From assembly GCA_946886635.1 (NCBI GenBank), contig CAMPIW010000012.1:1-7805 (forward strand): a stretch of 7,805 bases of DNA. The letters run 5' to 3'. Below are positions 1 through 4,652 of the stretch, in pieces (the stretch's first letter is position 1; each line of letters starts with the position of its first letter). The DNA comes from an uncultured Candidatus Saccharibacteria bacterium. Lineage in GTDB: Bacteria; Patescibacteria; Saccharimonadia; Saccharimonadales; UBA1547. Below the pieces are notes generated by a model that saw nothing but the letters and a program-made list of their open reading frames with translations, was not told where the DNA came from and did no database searches. A program made the translations under genes and the position numbers.

Positions 1-970
1 GTTTATAGCCTGTGCAATGCTTGCAATCGGTGGCTGGACGGGCATAGTAGAGGGCACGAATGGCGCTGTGCGATGGATTGAACTAGGCCCATTAGGAAGT
101 GTTCAGCCCGCCGAGATACTAAAGTTCGGTGTATTGCTGTATTTGGCTGTTTTTTTGGCGGTTCGAATGAAAGAGGGAAAGATCAACAACCTTAAAGAAA
201 CACTTATGCCGGTCGCGGTCATTGCTTCCTCGGCGCTTCTATTCGTTATCGTTATCCAAAAAGATCTTGGAACGGGTATGTCGCTGACGGCGATTGTGGC
301 AACCATGCTTTTTGTGGCCGGAATTAACCGTAAAATTATATTTGGATTATTGGGGATATTGATTGTTGCTGGATCGTTTCTTATCTTCACGTCGCCCCAC
401 CGTATTGAACGCGTGGTGACGTACCTGCAAGGCGATAGCACAACCACCGGTGATGCCGACGCCTACCATATTCAACATGCCAAAATTGCCATAGGTTCGG
501 GAGGGCTATTTGGTGTGGGTATTGGCGATAGTGTTCAGGCGTCGGGGTATCTTCCCGAAGCCATTAATGACTCTATTTTTGCGATTATTGGTGAAACATT
601 TGGATTCATAGGCACTGTAGCCCTGCTTGCGCTGTTTGTAGCGCTTCTCATGCGGTTACTGAGCGTAATGGATCATATGGTCGATTTACGCCTGAAATTG
701 CTTGCTGCGGGTGTGTTTGGTTGGCTAGGGGCACATGTTATTCTTAATATAGCCGCAATGATTGGAATTTTCCCGCTGACAGGTATAACGTTACCACTCC
801 TCAGTTATGGTGGAACCAGTATGATATTCATGGCAGCAGCGCTTGGTTTGGTGTACCAACTTTCAAAATACACCGTACATTCATCACGCATAAAGGAGGC
901 TACCAATGAGAATTCTCGCCGTGGGCGGGGGGTCGGGCGGACACGTCACGCCGGTCGTCGCAGTGCTTAA
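1..970 (+). CDS. ftsW: FtsW/RodA-type septal peptidoglycan glycosyltransferase (5' end cut by window)
   Basis: This is a SEDS-family polytopic membrane protein that polymerises lipid II into glycan strands; beside murG and an ftsQ-like gene it is more likely the divisome enzyme FtsW than RodA. The frame is open to the left edge (first full codon at base 2), so the apparent ATG at 17 is internal and roughly the first 80-100 residues, including the first membrane spans, are missing. Family motifs are visible in order: NGAVRWIELG from base 59, QPAE at 104-115, QKDLGTG in the next span, a PEAINDSIF motif whose Asp codon is at 569-571 (the position proposed as catalytic in SEDS enzymes), and the C-terminal TGITLPLLSYGGTSM. 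After the last membrane span there is a short, strongly basic tail. The last 65 bases overlap murG in another frame. The FtsW rather than RodA assignment rests on context. Confidence 0.9.
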   Translation, partial: FIACAMLAIGGWTGIVEGTNGAVRWIELGPLGSVQPAEILKFGVLLYLAVFLAVRMKEGKINNLKETLMPVAVIASSALLFVIVIQKDLGTGMSLTAIVATMLFVAGINRKIIFGLLGILIVAGSFLIFTSPHRIERVVTYLQGDSTTTGDADAYHIQHAKIAIGSGGLFGVGIGDSVQASGYLPEAINDSIFAIIGETFGFIGTVALLALFVALLMRLLSVMDHMVDLRLKLLAAGVFGWLGAHVILNIAAMIGIFPLTGITLPLLSYGGTSMIFMAAALGLVYQLSKYTVHSSRIKEATNENSRRGRGVGRTRHAGRRSA

Positions 971-2054
971 AGAGCTTCGTGCTCAAGATCCTACAATTGA
1001 ACTTAAATTCTGGTGCGACGTTCACTTTGCTGCTCAGGCTGCTAAAATTGTCGGTGCTTATGATGAGTCAATTCCGGTTGAAACTATTGCTTCTGGTAAA
1101 CTACGTCGGTACCACCACTTAACACTTTGGCAACACATTAAGTGGCCAGCGCTTATGTGGCAAAATACGCTCGATTTGTTTAAGGTGCTTGGCGGTTTTT
1201 TCCAAAGCTTTTGGAAATTAATTTGGTGGCGTCCCGATGTAGTATTCACCAAAGGTGGTTTTGTGTGTTTGCCGGTGGGGATGGCTGCTAAGGCGCTCGG
1301 TATTCCACTGGTCATTCATGACTCTGATGCGCATCCTGGCCTTACGAATCGCATTCTTTCTCGCTGGGCTATGAGCATTGCAACCGGCGCACCGCTTGAG
1401 TATTACAATTATCCGGCCGATAGAACGCACTATGTTGGTATCCCGGTGAGTACGGCTTTTCGCGAGTTTACTAAGGCCGAACAAGTAGCCGCTAAAAAAG
1501 AATGGGGTGTTGACCCTAAGAAGCCGCTTTTGGTAGTTACTGGTGGCGGATTAGGTGCACGGCGACTGAATGATACGACGCTCGAAGTGCTTGAGACGCT
1601 ACAAAAAAATAGTTCTGTTATTTTAGTGAGTGGAGCAGGGGAGTACGATCAACTGCGTGCCCGCTTCCCAAGCGACACGGCTCATTTCAAACTCCATCCG
1701 TTTATTAGTAATATGCACCAGTTATTGGGCGCCGCCGATATTGTAGTCACGCGTGCCGGTGCAACAACCATTCTTGAACTCGCAGCGCTACGAAAGCCAA
1801 CTATTTTAGTACCCAATGCTGCCTTAACGGGCGGACATCAGTTAAAGAATGCTGCGGTATATGGCGAAGCCCAGGTTGCTATTGTGCTCGACGAAGATGC
1901 AATGGTCGAAGACCCTCTTTTGCTGGTACAAGCAGTTAATGCGTATTTAAAAGACCCCAAAACAACACAAACGATGGCCAAGCGTTTCGGTAAATTTTCA
2001 AAACCAAATGCCGCAAAAGACATGGCTGCGCTCATCCTCTCGGCCACTAAGTAA
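906..2054 (+). CDS. murG: MurG, UDP-GlcNAc:lipid I N-acetylglucosaminyltransferase
   Basis: MurG adds GlcNAc to undecaprenyl-linked lipid I on the cytoplasmic membrane face to make lipid II, the substrate of the FtsW encoded just upstream. The 382-residue product has the two-domain GT-B layout. The N-terminal Gly-rich loop GGGSGGHVTP is at residues 7-16, and a TKGGF segment is near 115-119. The linker loop is HDSDAHPGLTNR (138-149), where well-known MurGs have HEQN. The second Gly-rich loop GGGLGARRLN is at 213-222. The donor-binding RAGATTILEL block is at 283-292, followed by a GHQLKNA motif near 310-316. Residues about 78-108 are rich in Trp, Phe and Leu, which fits peripheral membrane association. 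The start is fixed by a strong Shine-Dalgarno AAGGAGG (893-899), 6 bases before ATG. The length is slightly above the usual 350-370. The overlap with ftsW implies co-transcription and probably translational coupling. Confidence 0.95.
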   Translation: MRILAVGGGSGGHVTPVVAVLKELRAQDPTIELKFWCDVHFAAQAAKIVGAYDESIPVETIASGKLRRYHHLTLWQHIKWPALMWQNTLDLFKVLGGFFQSFWKLIWWRPDVVFTKGGFVCLPVGMAAKALGIPLVIHDSDAHPGLTNRILSRWAMSIATGAPLEYYNYPADRTHYVGIPVSTAFREFTKAEQVAAKKEWGVDPKKPLLVVTGGGLGARRLNDTTLEVLETLQKNSSVILVSGAGEYDQLRARFPSDTAHFKLHPFISNMHQLLGAADIVVTRAGATTILELAALRKPTILVPNAALTGGHQLKNAAVYGEAQVAIVLDEDAMVEDPLLLVQAVNAYLKDPKTTQTMAKRFGKFSKPNAAKDMAALILSATK

Positions 2055-2056
2055 GG

Positions 2057-2062
2057 TATAAT
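2057..2062 (+). promoter_or_regulatory. Consensus -10 box giving a probable leaderless ftsQ transcript
   Basis: A perfect TATAAT lies three bases after the murG stop and exactly 10 bases before the ATG at 2073. Transcription would start within a few bases of that ATG. No Shine-Dalgarno sits at a working distance; the only AAGG (2053-2056) is 16 bases away. A -35 box is not convincing (ATCCTC at 17-base spacing). The same -10 to ATG distance is seen for the gene starting at 7403. What is seen is the motif and spacing; leaderless initiation is inferred. Confidence 0.5.
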
Positions 2063-2072
2063 AAACATAACT

Positions 2073-3023
2073 ATGTTCCCAAAACGCTCTTCTCGTAAAA
2101 ATGAACCAGTGCCGCGCCGTCGGCATGGTACTGAGGAGTCACGTCGATCTGGCGGTTCTACTTCGATTAGCAATAGTGAGCCAAGTGTCGAACCTAAGTA
2201 TGGTCAATTCCGTCGTAACCGAACGTTAAGTAGTTATCGTCATAATACGCCCGAAGAATCTTCGCGCCAAAAAGTACATCACTTAGCTATTCAGCGCCGT
2301 AAACTGGGTGGGATTTTTTTGATTGTAGCTATTGCCACCATTACTCTCGCGCTTTTATTGTGGCAACTGATTGCACAGGTGCATGTTGTGACCTCTACGA
2401 AGCAGCTATCAACGACTTTTGTGCCGGCTCAATATGAAGAGTTAATTAACGAATATTTAAACCTCAACCCGGCGCAACGACTTCGGTTTAGCCTTGATGA
2501 ACAGGCCTTAAGCGCATACGTATCAGAAGAGCTTCCAGAGGTAGAATCACTTGCCTTAAGTGGTAACGCGGGCTTGGCAGAAAGTAACTTCAGCGTCACC
2601 TATCGTACCCCTGTTGCGGGTTGGCAGATTAATAGTAATCAGTACTTTGTTGATGCGCACGGGGTTGTATTTGAAAAGAATTATTACGACGCACCCGCCG
2701 TGCAGATTGTTGACGAAAGCGGAGTAAGCCCAGAGCAGGGAAGTGCTATTGTAGGAACCCGCCTGCTTGGCTTTATGGGAAAGGTGGTTTCGCAGGCGCA
2801 GGGGAGGGGATATACCATTACTAAAGCCGTGCTACCTCAGGGGACAACGCGTCAAGTAGATGTTTATTTTGAAGGCATTCCAACTTATGTAAAATATTCA
2901 ATTGACAGGGGAGCGGGGGAGCAGACCGAAGATGCCGACCGCTCGTTAAAGTTTTTGAAATCGCGTGGGATCTCGGCAGAGTATATTGATGTGCGTGTGT
3001 CGGGACGAGCAGCGTATCAATAG
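2073..3023 (+). CDS. ftsQ: FtsQ/DivIB-like cell-division protein
   Basis: This is a bitopic membrane protein that should act as a divisome scaffold, linking early and late division proteins outside the cytoplasmic membrane. The product has 316 residues. Residues 1-75 are a long, basic, Ser/Arg-rich cytoplasmic tail. Residues 79-104 form a single hydrophobic span (in-out orientation expected from the positive N-side). Residues about 110-316 are extracytoplasmic. The most telling signature is the YRTPVAGWQ segment (177-185) followed by YFVDAHGVVFE (191-201), which matches the FtsQ beta-domain pattern R-x-P-V-A-x-W ... V-D-x-x-G-x-x-F. The end, AEYIDVRVSGR, resembles the YIDLR end of FtsQ family members. 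The preceding POTRA-like part is divergent. It follows murG with an 18-base gap. No in-frame ATG lies nearby downstream, so the ATG at 2073 is the likely start despite the missing Shine-Dalgarno. FtsQ family membership is fairly secure; the gene symbol rests on family and context. Confidence 0.8.
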   Translation: MFPKRSSRKNEPVPRRRHGTEESRRSGGSTSISNSEPSVEPKYGQFRRNRTLSSYRHNTPEESSRQKVHHLAIQRRKLGGIFLIVAIATITLALLLWQLIAQVHVVTSTKQLSTTFVPAQYEELINEYLNLNPAQRLRFSLDEQALSAYVSEELPEVESLALSGNAGLAESNFSVTYRTPVAGWQINSNQYFVDAHGVVFEKNYYDAPAVQIVDESGVSPEQGSAIVGTRLLGFMGKVVSQAQGRGYTITKAVLPQGTTRQVDVYFEGIPTYVKYSIDRGAGEQTEDADRSLKFLKSRGISAEYIDVRVSGRAAYQ

Positions 3024-3045
3024 AGCTTTGTCATGAGGCATAGAA

Positions 3046-3112
3046 GCTGGGGACGGGCTGGCACTTGCTTAATGATGGTGCTAAAAGAGTGGTACTCTCT
3101 TCCCCGCCTTTT
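3046..3112 (+). terminator. Branched hairpin after ftsQ, possible terminator or structured 3' end
   Basis: GGGGA (3049-3053) can pair with TCCCC (3101-3105). This encloses two further hairpins: TGGCAC/GTGCTA (3059-3064 with 3078-3083) and AGAGT/ACTCT (3086-3090 with 3094-3098). A short T run (3109-3112) follows. The location, 25 bases after the ftsQ stop, suits the end of the division-gene transcript. However, the fold is branched and the T run is short, so it is not a textbook intrinsic terminator and may instead be a processed 3' end or a small structured RNA. Confidence 0.35.
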
Positions 3113-3199
3113 CTAAAAACCAATGTTCTATTTTTGTTCTACTTGTTCGTTTTATACAAAAAAGTATATTTTAATATCAAAATTGCAAATTGTCAAAAA

Positions 3200-3228
3200 G
3201 AGGGAAGAGTAGTAGTGAGGGAGTAGTA
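3200..3228. repeat. Imperfect direct repeat next to a -10 box
   Basis: GAGGGA-AGA-GTAGTA (3200-3214) is followed after two bases by GAGGGA-GTAGTA (3217-3228). The second copy lacks the AGA insert. The copies occupy the place where a -35 box would be and run into the TATAAT at 3227, so they could be protein-binding half-sites. This is inferred from position only. Confidence 0.4.
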
Positions 3229-3232
3229 TAAT
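3227..3232 (+). promoter_or_regulatory. Candidate -10 box for the intergenic transcript
   Basis: A perfect TATAAT is preceded by a long A/T-rich stretch (about 3113-3198) that could serve as an UP element. At 17-base spacing the -35 position reads GAAGAG, which is not a match, so this promoter would depend on an activator, perhaps one binding the adjacent direct repeats. Transcription would begin near 3239. Confidence 0.4.
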
Positions 3233-3467
3233 CATTTCACGGAAAAAGCAAATATAGGCTTGCAGGTGTGGATAAGTTGGTTATTAAGCCGTATTTAGGC
3301 TGCTGAGCCATATGTTGTATATTTGTACAACAAGCCACTCTCGGAGGGCTTGGTATGGAGGTATGAGCGTGACGTTAAGTATAGTAAAAATAAAAGTGTA
3401 AACGTACGTATGAATAGTGTTATATGGAGTTTTTGCTGAGTACTACTCTGCTAGGAGGTATATATAG

Positions 3468-3551
3468 ATGGATGTGTACTCATCTTTGTTTATATATAAA
3501 TGCTTCGTAAAATATACATTGTGCGACGTTAAGTCTATAACTCAGGTTTGA
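3468..3551 (+). CDS. Possible 27-residue peptide with strong Shine-Dalgarno
   Basis: The ATG at 3468 is preceded by AGGAGG (3453-3458) at 9 bases, one of the best ribosome-binding sites in the window. The frame starts MDVYSSLFIYKCF and ends ITQV at a TGA. It has no recognisable domain and is short enough to arise by chance. Its stop overlaps the possible TTG start of the next small frame in a TTGA arrangement, as in translationally coupled genes. It could be a leader peptide, a small membrane-associated peptide, or nothing. The ribosome-binding site is the only real support. Confidence 0.3.
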   Translation: MDVYSSLFIYKCFVKYTLCDVKSITQV

Positions 3552-3724
3552 TTGTTGGTGCTACTCTTTTATGTTTTGTTGCGGAATTTTTTTGGTATTC
3601 CCTGCATGATTTTGTTTTTACGTTTTTATTTATGGCTATCGCCTGCTTTGGCTGGTATTTGGTTTTTGGTGGCTGGTTGATAGCTTTCGGTATTTGGCTG
3701 TCTTACGTTTCTTGGTATGATTGA
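3548..3724 (+). CDS. Possible 58-residue aromatic-rich membrane peptide
   Basis: Reading from the TTG at 3548, the frame is open for 58 codons. It would encode a very hydrophobic product with five Trp and many Phe/Tyr, containing FMAIACFGWYLVFGGWLIAF, which could form one or two membrane spans. It ends about 90 bases before the strong terminator. Against it: there is no Shine-Dalgarno, TTG is a rare start, and the DNA is so T/G-rich that another frame here is also open and hydrophobic. An ATG start at the internal Met (about 3632) would leave only 30 residues. Treat as a hypothesis. Confidence 0.22.
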   Translation: MIVGATLLCFVAEFFWYSLHDFVFTFLFMAIACFGWYLVFGGWLIAFGIWLSYVSWYD

Positions 3725-3783
3725 TGTTCTAAATATGTTCTATTTAGTGTTTTACGGGCTATTTTGAGGTGATCGAAGGGGTT

Positions 3784-3815
3784 TAACAGGGGTGGAGAAG
3801 GGTGATAACAGGGGT
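3784..3815. repeat. TAACAGGGGT direct repeat, period 22
   Basis: TAACAGGGGT occurs at 3784-3793 and again at 3806-3815. The second copy runs into the 5' arm of the terminator stem, so the first copy could in principle compete for the CCCCTGCCC arm. The effect is inferred only from complementarity. Confidence 0.4.
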
Positions 3816-3843
3816 AGGGGGATTCTGCTCCCCTGCCCTTTTT
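3812..3843 (+). terminator. Strong intrinsic terminator of the + strand
   Basis: GGGTAGGGG (3812-3820) pairs with CCCCTGCCC (3830-3838) over nine pairs, including one T-G, around a 9-base loop. TTTTT follows directly (3839-3843). Its orientation ends rightward transcripts. It does not lie near an ordinary + strand gene, so it marks the end of an otherwise unexplained + strand transcript. Confidence 0.8.
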
Positions 3844-3865
3844 ATTATCTTTAAAAATATAAATC

Positions 3866-3918
3866 AAAAAGCCCCGCCAGCGGGAAGCAGCAAAAGCTCT
3901 TCGACCGCCGGACGGGGC
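3866..3918 (-). terminator. Strong intrinsic terminator for the small membrane-protein unit
   Basis: On the - strand, GCCCCG (plus strand 3913-3918) pairs with CGGGGC (3871-3876). The stem continues through CGGCGG/CCGCTGG with one bulge and closes with an AGC-TTTT-GCT tip. A TTTTT tract (3866-3870) and further T-rich sequence follow. It begins 26 bases after the stop of the gene at 3945-4250, so it ends leftward transcription. Together with the + strand terminator 22 bases away it separates two convergent units. Confidence 0.87.
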
Positions 3919-3944
3919 GAGGGTGTGGTTGGTTGGATTGTGGC

Positions 3945-4250
3945 TTAGAAGCCAACTGAGAACAGAAGGTCGCTCACGACGACTACTGCGCCCCAAAGCC
4001 AAATTGCTACTATGGAGAAAATGATCAGTCGTAGCAGTCTTCCTGCGAACGTATCGGTATCCATCAGCGAGAAGAAGTAGGTCCAAAGAGTACCTATCAG
4101 AGTGTCGGTCTTCTCGTTCTCGTGCGTTTGTGCTTGGTTTTGGTCGAGCTTCTCGAACTCATTCAATTCGTCCGAAAGCGCTTCCTTGACATCGGCAAGG
4201 CCTTCGCGTTCCAACCATGCAAGGTACGCTTCATCATCCCTGGGTTCCAT
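3945..4250 (-). CDS. Small single-span membrane protein, paralogue of the upstream gene
   Basis: Function unknown. The 101-residue product starts at the ATG at 4250, chosen because AGGAGG (plus strand 4257-4262) lies 6 bases upstream; longer upstream reading has no such site. Residues 1-50 are highly charged, mostly acidic (MEPRDDEAYLAWLERE, then EALSDELNEFEKL), and probably helical and cytoplasmic. LWTYFF at 55-60 begins an aromatic stretch, and residues about 74-97 are a hydrophobic membrane span. The N-terminus (DEAYLxxLExE), the LWTY motif and the hydrophobic end all correspond to the 100-residue product of the preceding gene, so the two are tandem paralogues. The gap between them is 26 bases. 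A strong terminator follows. No known domain is recognised; the acidic head plus single anchor could bind a basic partner, but that is a guess. Confidence 0.8.
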   Translation of the reverse strand: MEPRDDEAYLAWLEREGLADVKEALSDELNEFEKLDQNQAQTHENEKTDTLIGTLWTYFFSLMDTDTFAGRLLRLIIFSIVAIWLWGAVVVVSDLLFSVGF

Positions 4251-4276
4251 AGGACACCTCCTTTTGTTGTAGGGAG

Positions 4277-4579
4277 TTAGGTACTGATTCCGTCTGCGAA
4301 CATCCCGAAAGCTCCTGCCACTATGATCAAGATCAAGGCCAAAAGGACAATGAATGAAATCAGACCTATGGCCATTGGGATAAGCTTTCGAGCGAACGCC
4401 CTTGTAAAGATGCGAGTCATCCACCAAAAAGGATGATACATATAATACGTCCAAAGGCCGAGGCCTTGCGAGAGTATTGAATGCGCTTCGTCCTCCCAGT
4501 AAGCCTCTTCTTTGTAGACCTGGTCAGGCCATAGTTCTTGTTCCAACCGTGAAAGGTACGCTTCGTCCTTGGCATCCAT
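4277..4579 (-). CDS. Small single-span membrane protein, first of a paralogous pair
   Basis: Function unknown. The 100-residue product starts at the ATG at 4579, supported by AGGAGG (plus strand 4586-4591) at 6 bases; an in-frame ATG further out (4621) lies at the predicted transcription start and has no ribosome-binding site. Order of parts: an acidic N-terminus with DEAYLSRLEQE (5-15), a further acidic stretch to about residue 33, LWTYYM (42-47), an aromatic and basic segment with HPFWWMTRIF, then a long hydrophobic span about 66-92 and a short polar end. The layout matches the 101-residue downstream product. It is transcribed from its own promoter just beyond metK and followed by its paralogue in one unit. 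The hydrophobic C-terminus without a signal peptide suggests a tail-anchor-like topology (inference). Confidence 0.8.
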   Translation of the reverse strand: MDAKDEAYLSRLEQELWPDQVYKEEAYWEDEAHSILSQGLGLWTYYMYHPFWWMTRIFTRAFARKLIPMAIGLISFIVLLALILIIVAGAFGMFADGIST

Positions 4580-4623
4580 AGGACACCTCCTCTGCTGTAG
4601 ATTGTGGGGGAAGATTAGCATAT

Positions 4624-4652
4624 ATTATACCACACTTGCTTAGAAATGTCCA
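4624..4652 (-). promoter_or_regulatory. Near-consensus promoter for the paralogous membrane-protein pair
   Basis: On the - strand, TGGACA (plus strand 4647-4652) is separated by exactly 17 bases from TATAAT (4624-4629), and the -10 is extended by TGG. The -35 box lies inside the last codons of metK (Gly-His just before Phe and stop). Transcription would start near 4617, leaving an untranslated leader of about 38 bases. This is the best promoter in the window and suggests the pair is expressed strongly and independently of the SAM riboswitch upstream. Confidence 0.82.

Larger units (their letters stand above)
3239..3843 (+). ncRNA. Candidate untranslated RNA of about 600 nt (unknown family)
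   Basis: The stretch between the TATAAT at 3227 and the + strand terminator at 3812-3843 holds no conventional gene, yet it has a clear end and foldable elements. The best is a three-way junction. CCATA (3308-3312) pairs with TATGG (3354-3358) and encloses two hairpins: GTTGTA/TACAAC (3314-3319, 3326-3331) and AAGCC-A-CTC with GAG-GGCTT (3332-3351). Extra copies of GGCTT (about 3257) and AAGCC (about 3286) could form alternative pairings. A perfect 7-bp hairpin, CTAAATA/TATTTAG, lies at 3729-3747. I looked for signatures of RNase P RNA, tmRNA, SRP RNA and tRNA and saw none. The alternative is that the transcript encodes one or two tiny peptides (3468-3724), or that it is a decayed gene. Confidence 0.35.

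Noticed and set aside
103..447. A - strand frame across ftsW, and similar ones across murG, metK and the 517-residue gene
   Set aside because: These are shadows of clearly coding frames with conserved motifs or much greater length.
3371..3534. GACGTTAAGT repeated at 3371-3380 and 3525-3534
   Set aside because: A single pair of 10-base repeats without further symmetry or context; noted but not enough for a site call.
3468..3724. Reading the two tiny frames as one protein joined by a -1 frameshift
   Set aside because: No slippery heptamer or stimulatory structure is visible at the junction; simple overlap of stop and start explains it equally well.
3123..3742. ATGTTCTA present three times (3123, 3724, 3735)
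   Set aside because: It is short, A/T-rich and irregularly spaced. Two copies belong to one hairpin, so chance is a sufficient explanation.
3024..3944. Search for tRNA, RNase P RNA, tmRNA, SRP RNA, CRISPR repeats or IS ends in the gap
   Set aside because: No characteristic sequences, regular repeat-spacer pattern or terminal inverted repeats were seen.
3703..4086. A 127-codon open frame on the - strand
   Set aside because: It has no ribosome-binding site, runs through both terminators, and overlaps the better supported gene at 3945-4250 in another frame.
4251..4454. N-terminal extension of the 101-residue gene to an ATG at 4454
   Set aside because: It would overlap most of the preceding paralogue, whereas the ATG at 4250 has AGGAGG at 6 bases and matches the paralogue's start.
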